NCBI GenBank assembly: GCA_944384105.1
Contig: CALWSC010000002.1
Coordinates: 1-64,000 of the forward strand
Length of the DNA stretch: 64,000 bases
From: an uncultured Lachnospiraceae bacterium
GTDB lineage: Bacteria; Bacillota; Clostridia; Lachnospirales; Lachnospiraceae
Direction of reading: 5' to 3'
A model generated the notes under the pieces. That model was not told the origin of the DNA. It worked only from the letters and a program-made list of their open reading frames with translations, and made no database searches. This document shows positions 35,379-44,070 of the stretch, piece by piece. How positions within the stretch are numbered: position 1 is the stretch's first letter; every line of letters begins with the position of its first letter. The position numbers and the translations under genes were made by a program.

Positions 35379-35699
35379 TTAGTCCAGCCGTACAGCTGTT
35401 CCTGAGACTGTGACCATCAGCATCCCATTATCTGAACCAAGCACCTCATAGTCAACGTCCACGCCCACTATGGCGTCCGCGCCCATCTCCGCAGCTCTCT
35501 GCTCCATCTCCTGCATGGCTCCCGTTCTGGCCTTCATCAGCTCCTCCTCATAAGAACCGCTTCTGCCCCCGAACATATTCGTAAGGCCTGCCATAAAGTC
35601 CTTAACCAGATTGACGCCGGAGATCACCTCTCCGAAAACAATCCCCTGATATTCCCTAATCGTTCTTCCCTCTACTGAGGGGGTTGTCGTGATAATCAT
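35379..35699 (-). CDS. YbjQ/UPF0145 family protein
   Basis: 106 aa, usual length. [29 protein letters not shown] start, [23 protein letters not shown] and MVTVSGTAV match the family (quoted in part), which forms pentameric rings and has no settled biochemical role. Last gene of the minus-strand cda-ptsH operon, 26 bases after ptsH. Confidence 0.9.
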   Translation of the reverse strand: MIITTTPSVEGRTIREYQGIVFGEVISGVNLVKDFMAGLTNMFGGRSGSYEEELMKARTGAMQEMEQRAAEMGADAIVGVDVDYEVLGSDNGMLMVTVSGTAVRLD

Positions 35700-35725
35700 G
35701 CAATCTCTCCTTTCGGCTTATTTTA

Positions 35726-35989
35726 TTACTCTCCAAGTCCGCTCCCGATCAGATCCACGAGTGCCTGGAGCGCCTGCTCCTCATCCTCGCCCTCGCACAC
35801 CAGCTCGATCTCGTCGCCGCACTTCACGCATGCGCCAAGGACGCTTAAAACACTCTTTGCATTCGCGGTGCCCCCGCGGAATGTAAATGTGATCAAAGAC
35901 TTATATTTAATTGCCTCCTTGCACAGCATTCCTGCAGGACGCAGATGAAGACCTGTCGGATTCTTAATCGTTACTTTCTGACTAATCAT
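35726..35989 (-). CDS. ptsH: Phosphocarrier protein HPr
   Basis: 87 aa from ATG 35989 (AGGAG nine bases upstream; the ATG at 35998 is too near that site). Contains the active-site loop GLHLRPAG with phosphoryl-accepting His and the regulatory serine in AKSVLSVLG. Canonical HPr transfers phosphate from enzyme I to PTS components; Ser phosphorylation by HPr kinase would mediate catabolite repression. It sits 12 bases downstream of cdaR, an unusual place, with no ptsI beside it. Confidence 0.93.
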   Translation of the reverse strand: MISQKVTIKNPTGLHLRPAGMLCKEAIKYKSLITFTFRGGTANAKSVLSVLGACVKCGDEIELVCEGEDEEQALQALVDLIGSGLGE

Positions 35990-36001
35990 GCTTGTCATCT
36001 C

Positions 36002-37315
36002 CTATTCACTCGTGATTGTATCTCCGGCAGTGGAATCTACCTTCTGGTTCAGACGGATATGCGCAGTAGGCGTATCCACCAGGGAATATCCTTCGGGCAG
36101 CGTGACATTTACCGGAATCGTATATTCTCCCTCGCCCCTTCCAGTCAGATCAATGCTCGCTGTGACCTGGCTGATATCGAAAGCATCGAGGTCTCCTTTG
36201 TTCGCCTGAATACGCAGTGCCACTACATCCTGTGTAAATGTCACGAACAATCCGTCCGCTGTGTTCAGCTTCTGAATCTGCGCAACCGGCAGATCCACCT
36301 CCTTGCTGTCGAGCGGCAGTACGGTTCCCTTCACAATGACTTCCTTATTGTCATCGTCATATATCCATATGATATCATCCGGAAGATACTTCGTAATATC
36401 CACGCTGACCTCAAAGTCAACTCTCGGGCGGACAATCTGAAGCGCATCCGCAGGAAGCGTAATTACATTACCATTCCGCTTGAGCTGATCCAGCGCCGCA
36501 TCTGTACCTGCAACAGTCAGCTCATCCGGCGTAGTTGTGATCTCCGTAACCTGGAAGCCCTCAGCCGCTCCACCATCGTAATCTACTTTCAGCCTCACTC
36601 CCGAACGCTTCTCCCAGATCGTAATCTTCGCTGTAACCTGCAGAGAATCGCCGGAATTAAAATGCAGGTACTGCAGATCTGTGGGGCGCAGTTCCTCCTG
36701 ATTATTGTCAAAGACTTTCAGTTCAACCTGGCGCGTTTCATCTGCGCTCAGCCCGTCCACATTTACCTCTGCCTTAATGCTGCCGATCTTATTGATAATG
36801 GACTCCGGACCGCTTACCGATACGATATTGGGATCTGTAGTAATCTTTCCAACTGCATAGTCCGTATCCGTCTTTCCGGTCTGAGTAACTGCGATCTGGA
36901 AGTCCTTTGTCTTTCTCTCCTCAATCTTTACTTCTATGTTCTGCGGTACTGCAGTGACATTCTCCGGCTCAATGCCCGGAACCGTCACACTCACCGGAAC
37001 CATTACAGGATTTGCCTCCAGATTCATATCCTGAATCTGCGTCAGATCCGCCACTGCCTGAATGTCCGTCAGACTGTTGAGCACGGTCTTTCTGCCTCTC
37101 ACGATTACAGTTATCGTCTGGGATTCATTTTCCAGGCGCGCGATCTTTCCGAAGGTATCCTCGATGTAAGCGCCGTTCTGCACTGTAACCGCCACATTCT
37201 TAAATGACTTTGTCATTACCGGATCCGTACTTCCGGAAACCAGTATCCAGATTCCAATGGCAATCAGCACAGAGATGAGCTTTAAGGCGAGATTATTTGT
37301 CAGATGCTTTTTCAT
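36002..37315 (-). CDS. cdaR: CdaR, YbbR-domain regulator of CdaA
   Basis: 437 aa. One N-terminal membrane segment (about 10-27) then an extracellular region with four YbbR repeats of about 80-90 residues (for example VTVQNGAYIE, VPVSVTVPGIEPENV, VELKVFDN and IPVNVTLPEGY). Overlaps the end of cdaA by 23 bases, so translation is coupled. CdaR binds CdaA at the membrane and modulates c-di-AMP synthesis. Confidence 0.92.
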   Translation of the reverse strand: MKKHLTNNLALKLISVLIAIGIWILVSGSTDPVMTKSFKNVAVTVQNGAYIEDTFGKIARLENESQTITVIVRGRKTVLNSLTDIQAVADLTQIQDMNLEANPVMVPVSVTVPGIEPENVTAVPQNIEVKIEERKTKDFQIAVTQTGKTDTDYAVGKITTDPNIVSVSGPESIINKIGSIKAEVNVDGLSADETRQVELKVFDNNQEELRPTDLQYLHFNSGDSLQVTAKITIWEKRSGVRLKVDYDGGAAEGFQVTEITTTPDELTVAGTDAALDQLKRNGNVITLPADALQIVRPRVDFEVSVDITKYLPDDIIWIYDDDNKEVIVKGTVLPLDSKEVDLPVAQIQKLNTADGLFVTFTQDVVALRIQANKGDLDAFDISQVTASIDLTGRGEGEYTIPVNVTLPEGYSLVDTPTAHIRLNQKVDSTAGDTITSE

Positions 37316-38189
37316 GTTTTACACGCCCTTTCCCCAGTTTAATTCTGGCATTCTCCACCGGAACGTTCTTCTTCTGAATCGTATGCAGTTTTTCCCGAAG
37401 CTCACTCGGGGTCACTCCGACCTTGATCTTTCCTCCCTGTGCATAGGATACTCTTCCCGTCTCCTCGGAGACAATGATCGTCAGAGAGTCACTGACCTCG
37501 CTGATTCCTGTTCCGGCACGGTGCCTGGTTCCCAGTTCCTTGCTGATCTCTCTGTTATCCGACAGAGGCAGATAACACGTCGCGGAGACAATTCTGTTTC
37601 CGCGCACGATCACGGCTCCGTCGTGCAGAGGCGTATTGTGCTCGAATATATTGATCAGGAGCTGACTGCTCAGCACTGAGTCCAGAGCAATTCCCGTCTT
37701 GATATATTCGTCCAGGTTAATGTTCTGTTCAATGACGATCAGAGCGCCGGTCTTCACTTCTCCCATATCATAGGAGGCGCGCACCAGCTCATTGATTGTA
37801 TTGTCACTGAACCGGTTGTTGTCCTCTTTCGCGCTGTCAAATGAAATGATCGACGAAAGTATCTTCTTTTCACCTAACTGCTCCAGTGCCTTTCTCAGCT
37901 CCGGCTGGAAAATGATGAGCACACCGGTGATCGCCACATAACTGATGTTCTCCCAGATCCAGAGAATAATATTCATCTGGAAGATCTCTGCCACCAGCAG
38001 AAATACTCCGACAACCAGAATTCCCTTTAACAGCGTATACGCCCTTGTACTCTTGATCCAAAGCAGCAGATGATATACAAACACTGCGATGATGATAATC
38101 TGTACAATATCGATCACGGCAATCCTCTGCACATCCGGCCAGGAAAACCCCTTGACATATACTTTCATCATTTCCCACAGGGTGTTCAT
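37293..38189 (-). CDS. cdaA: Diadenylate cyclase CdaA (DisA_N domain)
   Basis: 298 aa. Three N-terminal membrane segments (about 22-92), then the DAC domain with DGA at 190-192 and RHR at 222-224, the ATP-binding motifs of diadenylate cyclases. Makes c-di-AMP from two ATP, which controls potassium and osmolyte balance and wall homeostasis. Operon: two unknown membrane proteins, cdaA, cdaR, ptsH, ybjQ-like. The glmM that commonly follows cdaR in Firmicutes is absent here. Confidence 0.95.
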   Translation of the reverse strand: MNTLWEMMKVYVKGFSWPDVQRIAVIDIVQIIIIAVFVYHLLLWIKSTRAYTLLKGILVVGVFLLVAEIFQMNIILWIWENISYVAITGVLIIFQPELRKALEQLGEKKILSSIISFDSAKEDNNRFSDNTINELVRASYDMGEVKTGALIVIEQNINLDEYIKTGIALDSVLSSQLLINIFEHNTPLHDGAVIVRGNRIVSATCYLPLSDNREISKELGTRHRAGTGISEVSDSLTIIVSEETGRVSYAQGGKIKVGVTPSELREKLHTIQKKNVPVENARIKLGKGRVKHEKASDK

Positions 38190-38225
38190 AAGTCCACATC
38201 CTTTCTGCCTTCTTTTATCCTATCC

Positions 38226-39278
38226 TTATTTCTGAAGGTTCTTCAGCGACTCCTCCAGCTTTGATTCAAAATCCACATTCTCATAATCGGGCTCCTCGGC
38301 AGCCGCCGCATGGCTCGCTGCGCTCCTTGCCTCTCTCTCGGCAAGCTCTTCCCCGTCCGCGCGGATTGTCGTTATCTCCCGCTGCGGCTTTGTAATTGAG
38401 ATCTTCGGAACCGCCTTCACGTAATAATAATATTCGTCGTCCTCATACTGCAGATGCTCCGTGCGGCTGTAGTCCACATGGTATACAAAGAACTCCAGAA
38501 TCAGCGAAATCACGCATGAGATCACTGCGCCCACGATCAGCACCGGAATATTGCTGTCAATCTCGACGAACATCCCGCCCGCAATCATGATAACCACATA
38601 TGTAACAGCTCCAAGCACAATCGCGATGTGCCAGGAATAATCCACGCTCAGCCTGCGCACCACGCTGACTACCAGCGTCACAGTCACTGACGCTATCATC
38701 ACCATCAGCATCTCCCGGTTATTCACAAAGCCGTTCAGAAGAAGCTGCAGGTTCTCAAGTGCCGCTGCGCTGTCGGCGCTCTGAAGGGCGGCTGCATTCT
38801 CCTTCACAACCTCCATAAAATAGTAGACCGCGACGCCGCAGCTTACTGAAATCGCCGACAGCGGTCCGCGCATCAGTCCGAAACCTACCGGAACCGCGCA
38901 CGGCAAACCGAAGGATGATGCCACCGGCATCAGAACGAGCGCCAGGCTGTCGCCCTGCACAAATCTGAGATATAAAATCTCAATGATTACAAACAGCACC
39001 AAAGCCAGCACGCCAGCCGCAATGCTGAGTCCAAAGCAGTGCCCGATTATCAGGAGACCGCCGAACACAGCGATACCGTTCAGCGGAATAATCGAACAGA
39101 TCAGCGCCAGCACCAGTACCACAAAAATATTATTCAGCGGCGCCAGGTATCCGAGCTGCCGGTTAATGCTTATAAATATCAGAAGTGCCAGCAAAAACTT
39201 CAGAACCGGAGAGATATACGTTCCGTATCTTCCGTATAGAATCTTCAGCTTTTCCTTACCTTCCAGCAAAACTGTCAT
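38226..39278 (-). CDS. Polytopic membrane protein of unknown function in the cda operon
   Basis: 350 aa from ATG 39278 (GGAGG seven bases upstream). Seven to nine membrane segments between about 20 and 275, then a charged cytoplasmic tail of about 75 residues with YEDDEYYYYVKAVP and an Ala/Glu-rich end. Overlaps the preceding gene by 23 bases and lies 36 bases before cdaA. The tight linkage suggests a partner of the c-di-AMP machinery or of wall homeostasis; no family name recognised. Confidence 0.8.
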   Translation of the reverse strand: MTVLLEGKEKLKILYGRYGTYISPVLKFLLALLIFISINRQLGYLAPLNNIFVVLVLALICSIIPLNGIAVFGGLLIIGHCFGLSIAAGVLALVLFVIIEILYLRFVQGDSLALVLMPVASSFGLPCAVPVGFGLMRGPLSAISVSCGVAVYYFMEVVKENAAALQSADSAAALENLQLLLNGFVNNREMLMVMIASVTVTLVVSVVRRLSVDYSWHIAIVLGAVTYVVIMIAGGMFVEIDSNIPVLIVGAVISCVISLILEFFVYHVDYSRTEHLQYEDDEYYYYVKAVPKISITKPQREITTIRADGEELAEREARSAASHAAAAEEPDYENVDFESKLEESLKNLQK

Positions 39279-39705
39279 CTCTATTCCTCCTGCCCAACCG
39301 GCGTCCCAGTTTCTTTTCTTCCCGCGCATACAGCCTGGAAAGCTCTCCTAACTTTCCATAGTAACTCTTTACGCTCTTTCGTGCTCTCGCATAGCGAACC
39401 GAGCAGACCACATACGTGATCACGGTGTATAATACGAGAACTGCCGCGTACCCCGCCGCGCTGCCGGTAAGCAGAGCACCGATTGAGAGCTCCTGCACAT
39501 GATCCAGCAGAAAGTCGAGAAAATATCCGGCAATCATTGCCAGCACCAGAAGATATCCGATCGTCACCAGAAAAAAGTTCTTCAGCAGTGCCAGACCCAG
39601 GTAGTCATGGCGGTAATACCGGCTGATCTTAAGCGCCTGCTTCCCGTCTTTACTTTCGTACCGGGCAAGCCTTGTCATCATTCGGATGCGCTCTTCATTC
39701 AACAT
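39256..39705 (-). CDS. Small membrane protein, first gene of the cda operon
   Basis: 149 aa. Two or three hydrophobic segments (about 42-65 and 76-102) flanked by very basic regions; the C-terminus is rich in Arg/Lys (KKLGRRLGRRNRDD). Its end overlaps the start of the next membrane protein. Function unknown. Confidence 0.78.
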   Translation of the reverse strand: MLNEERIRMMTRLARYESKDGKQALKISRYYRHDYLGLALLKNFFLVTIGYLLVLAMIAGYFLDFLLDHVQELSIGALLTGSAAGYAAVLVLYTVITYVVCSVRYARARKSVKSYYGKLGELSRLYAREEKKLGRRLGRRNRDDSFAGR

Positions 39706-39855
39706 ACTAAAAATACTCCTTTTTCCCCCAATTCTAACGTTCCATGATCTAGTTTATTCTACCATACATTTCAGGATGTGAAAAGCAAATCTGAAAAATT
39801 TTAGAAATTTCGTAATATTTCAGCCTTCCGGCTTCACGGTTACAATTTCTGTAAT

Positions 39856-40617
39856 CTACAGCTCTCCCGTGCCAATACACACCGCCAGAAAATATACACG
39901 CTTTGCTCCGCATTTTTTCAGCAGCTTCGCCAGAGCATTTACTGTGCTGCCTGTAGTATAAATATCGTCGATGATCACAACACATTCCGGAAGCGCCGTC
40001 CCCGGCTTTGCCGAAAACGCGCGGTACATTGACTTTCGGCGCTGCTCGGGCGTCTGTTTTTTAAGGGCGGCGGTGCTCTTTCGGCGGCGAACCGCAGTCT
40101 CGTTTACCGGAATATTTGAATATCGGGACAGCTGCCCGGCGAGAAGCGCAGCCTGGTTGTAGCCGCGCTTTGCCATACGGCGGCGGTGGATCGGAACAGG
40201 GATCAGAAGCTGCGGCTGCCAGCGCGCCAGCAGATGTGCGCTCCGCCGGTACAGCTCTCCTCCATAGTATTCAGCGTACTCTGCCCGTCCGCGGTATTTA
40301 AAATACGCCATGGAATTTCTCATCACGTCGTCATACCTGAAGATTCCCGCACCTTCGTCAAAATACCGGCGGTGCCGGCAGCAGTCCCCGCAGTATTCCT
40401 GCCGCGCATCATACAGCGGCTTTCCGCATTTTTTACACCTGGGCTCCCTGACAGGAACTGCCTTTTTTACGCAGCCGGGGCAGAGCAGAGGGCGCTCCGT
40501 TTTTCCTCCGGATATGCGGACTGCGCCCTTCACCGTGAGAATCTCATGGCAAAGGGCGCAGTGTCTCGGATACAGAATATCCCAAATGCGGTCTGCGTAT
40601 AATTTCGTATTCTTCAT
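39856..40617 (-). CDS. ComF-family phosphoribosyltransferase-like protein
   Basis: 253 aa. N-terminal zinc-finger cysteines (CALC, CPGC, CKKC, CGDCC) followed by a type I PRT domain with VVIIDDIYTTGST. This layout is that of ComFC, linked to competence DNA uptake and to recombination in other bacteria. Follows recD2 by 45 bases; likely cotranscribed with mreB and recD2. Confidence 0.9.
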   Translation of the reverse strand: MKNTKLYADRIWDILYPRHCALCHEILTVKGAVRISGGKTERPLLCPGCVKKAVPVREPRCKKCGKPLYDARQEYCGDCCRHRRYFDEGAGIFRYDDVMRNSMAYFKYRGRAEYAEYYGGELYRRSAHLLARWQPQLLIPVPIHRRRMAKRGYNQAALLAGQLSRYSNIPVNETAVRRRKSTAALKKQTPEQRRKSMYRAFSAKPGTALPECVVIIDDIYTTGSTVNALAKLLKKCGAKRVYFLAVCIGTGEL

Positions 40618-40662
40618 AAGTATGCCCTTTGACTCAGCCGGACATATGGCTCTCCTCTTCTC

Positions 40663-42909
40663 TTACCTGTCTTCCTGCCGCTCGAATTCCCGGATTCGCA
40701 GCGCCAGCGTTGTGTAGCGGCTCTGCTCGATCTTATTGTCGATCATCGCCTGGAACGTCACATCGCTTCCCACAAGCGTCACGCATTTGCGGGCTCTCGT
40801 AACTGCAGTGTAGAGCAGATTGCGGGTCATCAGAAGGCGAGGTCCGCCGAGCAGCGGTATAATCACTGCAGGGTACTCGCTTCCCTGCGACTTATGTATC
40901 GTCACGGCATAGGCAAGCTCCAGCTCGTCAAGCTGCTTAAACTCATAATCCACAAACCTACCCTCCTCGAACTCCACCGTCATCAGCTCGCTGTAGGGGT
41001 TGATCTCCCGCACAGTGCCCAAATCCCCATTAAAAACACCCGTACCGGACTCCGCTGCTATGCCGTGTCTGCCGCGGATCTCCCATTCAAGCTGATAATT
41101 ATTCCTGATCTGCATAACCTTATCACCCTCGCGGAACACGCCCCGCGCAGTCTCCTTCTCCGCCTTGTCGGGAGACGGCGGATTTAAGAATCTCTGCAGA
41201 ATATTATTTAAATTCTCTACGCCCAGCACACCCTTCCGCATCGGCGTGAGCACCTGGATCTCCATCGGGTCTGCATCCACGTACCGGGGCAGCTTCTGCT
41301 GGATCAATGTGACTATAACCTTTAAGATCACGTTGGCATCATACCGTTTGAGGAAGAAAAAATCCCGGCTTTTGTTATTGAGCAGCACCTTTTCTCCTCT
41401 GTGAATCTTATGTGCATTCACGACAATATCGCTCTCCGTCGCCTGACGGAAAATCGTCGTCAGCTCCACGACGTGAAAGCAGCGCGAGTGAATCAGATCT
41501 TTCAGCACACTGCCTGGCCCCACGCTTGGAAGCTGGTTCATGTCACCTACGAGCACCAGACGTGTACCCGGAAGCACAGCCGAGAGCAGCGCGTGCATCA
41601 GGAAAATATCCACCATTGACATCTCATCGATGATAATGACATCCGCCTCAAGCGGATTCTGCGCATTCTTCTCAAAACGGACATGTACGGAAGCGTCCTC
41701 CACCCCGCCTGAGAGTTCCAGCAGGCGGTGAATCGTCGACGCCTCAAAACCGGTTGCCTCCGTCATGCGCTTTGCCGCCCGTCCCGTCGGAGCTGCGAGC
41801 AGGATGTCCATGCCCTCGCTCTCAAAATAACGGATGATCGCATTGATCGTCGTCGTCTTTCCGGTTCCGGGTCCTCCGGTGAGGATAAACAGACCGTTTC
41901 TGACAGCCTCCCGGACAGCCTCGCGCTGCAGATCATCAAGCCCAATGTCCTCATTCTGCTCAATCTTCCGTATACGGCGGTCGATGCGCACCTCGTCCTC
42001 CTCGCAGCGGATATTGAGGTCGTGCAGCATCCGCGCAACGTTCAGCTCCAAATAGTAATACTGGCTCGAATACACGATCTGCTGCATCTGTCCTGAAGAG
42101 TCAGGAAGCTCTTTTATAATCACTTTCCTCTCAATCGCCAGATCCATCAGGCACTTCTCAAGCAGCTCCTCATCCACGCCCAGAAGCTCCCTGCTGCGCC
42201 GAAACAGCACCAACTTCGGCAGATAGACATGACCTTCCGCCGTTGCCTGCGCCAGGACATAAAAAAGACCGCTGCGAACCCGGTGCTCCGAGCTGCCGGA
42301 AATCCCTGCTTTTGCGGCAATCTCATCCGCAATCTTAAATCCTACGCCCTGAATGTCCTCCGCAAGCTTATACGGATTCTCCTGTAGCACCTGATACATT
42401 GTGTCGCCATACTGATTATAAATCTTAGCTCCCAGCGCAAGTGAAATGCCGTACTGCTGAAGAAAAATCATCGCGTTCCGCATCTCGGACTTCTCTGCAA
42501 GCTGAACGCCGATTTCCTGGGCTTTGCGGCTGCTGATGCCCTTTACCTCTGCCAGGCGCTCAGGTTCTTCCTCTATAACGCGAAGCGTATCCGTTCCGAA
42601 ATGCCGGATGATACGGGCCGCCAGTGCTGCACCGACGCCCTTGATCGCTCCGGAGCCGAGATACCGCTCCAGCGCCGCAGTGTCCTGCGGAATTTTGATC
42701 TGGTACGCCTCTACCTTAAACTGCCTGCCGTACGTCGCATGCTCTGTGTAGCTGCCCTGAGCCTCGATAAGTTCTCCCTCCGAAATATAACTGAAAACGC
42801 CTACACAGGTAATCTCCTCGCCCTCCCAGTTGACGGCGCAGACTGTGTAGCCGTTCTCTTCATTTCGGAATATGATGTGTTCTACATATCCTTCTATTGT
42901 ATCCTGCAT
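40663..42909 (-). CDS. recD2: RecD2-type ATP-dependent DNA helicase (SF1B)
   Basis: 748 aa, normal for RecD2. The N-terminal region (1-320) has the OB-like start and helix-hairpin-helix typical of RecD2 not bound to RecBC. Walker A GGPGTGKTT near 343, IIDEMSMVD (motif II), GDMNQLPSVGPG (motif III), and late HKSQGSEYP and YTAVTRARK. Unwinds DNA 5' to 3', in mismatch repair and fork restart. Three bases after mreB. Confidence 0.95.
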   Translation of the reverse strand: MQDTIEGYVEHIIFRNEENGYTVCAVNWEGEEITCVGVFSYISEGELIEAQGSYTEHATYGRQFKVEAYQIKIPQDTAALERYLGSGAIKGVGAALAARIIRHFGTDTLRVIEEEPERLAEVKGISSRKAQEIGVQLAEKSEMRNAMIFLQQYGISLALGAKIYNQYGDTMYQVLQENPYKLAEDIQGVGFKIADEIAAKAGISGSSEHRVRSGLFYVLAQATAEGHVYLPKLVLFRRSRELLGVDEELLEKCLMDLAIERKVIIKELPDSSGQMQQIVYSSQYYYLELNVARMLHDLNIRCEEDEVRIDRRIRKIEQNEDIGLDDLQREAVREAVRNGLFILTGGPGTGKTTTINAIIRYFESEGMDILLAAPTGRAAKRMTEATGFEASTIHRLLELSGGVEDASVHVRFEKNAQNPLEADVIIIDEMSMVDIFLMHALLSAVLPGTRLVLVGDMNQLPSVGPGSVLKDLIHSRCFHVVELTTIFRQATESDIVVNAHKIHRGEKVLLNNKSRDFFFLKRYDANVILKVIVTLIQQKLPRYVDADPMEIQVLTPMRKGVLGVENLNNILQRFLNPPSPDKAEKETARGVFREGDKVMQIRNNYQLEWEIRGRHGIAAESGTGVFNGDLGTVREINPYSELMTVEFEEGRFVDYEFKQLDELELAYAVTIHKSQGSEYPAVIIPLLGGPRLLMTRNLLYTAVTRARKCVTLVGSDVTFQAMIDNKIEQSRYTTLALRIREFERQEDR

Positions 42910-42912
42910 CTG

Positions 42913-43905
42913 TTATTTACCCAACTTAGCCATAGTCTCGAGATACTGCCCCGTCCCCATTGCCACCGCCAGATCGGGATGCTCAGCCGTCATGGTGTTA
43001 ATGCCTGTCCGCTCCTGAATAATCTCCTCCAGACCGTCCAGCAGAGAACCGCCCCCTGTCAGAATAATTCCGCGGTCTGCAATGTCAGCCGCAAGCTCCG
43101 GCGGCGTCTTCTCGAGTACGCTGTGAACCGTGTCCACAATCTGATGCACGGATTCCTTTAATGCCTCACGGATCTCCTCCGAACTGATCGTCACGGTCTT
43201 CGGAAGGCCGGTGACTACGTTTCGTCCTCGGATCTCCATGGTTTTGATCTGCGGGCGCCGAAATGCGGTTCCTATCTGGATCTTTACCGCCTCGGCGGTC
43301 TGCTCCCCTATCAGCAGATTGTGATTTCTCCTCGCATGGCGGATAATCGCCTCGTCAAAATTCGTACCCGCTACGCGGATGGAACTTGACACAACGGTTC
43401 CTCCCAGAGAGATCACTGCCACGTCGGTCGTACCGCCGCCCACATCCACGATCATATTTCCGCAGGGCTTTACAATATCAACGCCTGCTCCGATCGCAGC
43501 GGCGACCGGCTCCTCCACAATCGTCACCTCTCTGGCCCCTGCCTGATACGTTGCCTCCTCGACGGCCTTTCTCTCCACCTCCGTTACCCCGCTGGGCACG
43601 CAGATACTGATTCTCGGCTTCTTAAACGCCTTTCTGCCCATCGCCTTGTTGATAAAGTATTTCAGCATTTTCTCTGTGATTGTATAGTCCGAGATCACGC
43701 CCTGCCGCAGCGGACGGATCGCCATAATATTTCCCGGAGTCCTTCCGATCATCTGACGTGCTTCCTCGCCGATTGCCTTTACCTTGTCCGAATCCTTGTC
43801 GTAGGCAACCACGGACGGCTCTTTGAGTACAACTCCCTTATTTCTGGCATATACCAGAATACTGGAAGTTCCAAGGTCAATTCCAATATCGGTTGCTATT
43901 GCCAT
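42913..43905 (-). CDS. mreB: Rod shape-determining actin homologue (MreB/Mbl)
   Basis: 330 aa from ATG 43905 (AAAGGGG seven bases upstream). Phosphate loops IGIDLGTSSI and IVDVGGGTTDVAV, EEPVAAAIGAG and LTGGGSLLDG are the actin-fold motifs. Forms membrane filaments guiding side-wall synthesis. No mreC/mreD follow; the partners are recD2 and comF. It could be Mbl or a second MreB copy. Confidence 0.93.
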   Translation of the reverse strand: MAIATDIGIDLGTSSILVYARNKGVVLKEPSVVAYDKDSDKVKAIGEEARQMIGRTPGNIMAIRPLRQGVISDYTITEKMLKYFINKAMGRKAFKKPRISICVPSGVTEVERKAVEEATYQAGAREVTIVEEPVAAAIGAGVDIVKPCGNMIVDVGGGTTDVAVISLGGTVVSSSIRVAGTNFDEAIIRHARRNHNLLIGEQTAEAVKIQIGTAFRRPQIKTMEIRGRNVVTGLPKTVTISSEEIREALKESVHQIVDTVHSVLEKTPPELAADIADRGIILTGGGSLLDGLEEIIQERTGINTMTAEHPDLAVAMGTGQYLETMAKLGK

Positions 43906-44070
43906 AATAGTCCCCTTTCTGTCAAACTGTCCCATACTGCGGATTCCAGCATCAGCGGCAGTTCCGCTTTTCCGAACTGCTGCTGATATCATGCCTCTTC
44001 ATGCATGAAGCGCATGACCTTTGAACCCTGGCATTCATTATATACAATCCCGGAAAAAATGAAAAGCGTT

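Noticed and set aside
35945..37207. 420-codon plus-strand open frame
   Set aside because: Antisense shadow of cdaR: rich in Cys, Arg and Ile/Leu with no family motif and no ribosome binding site.
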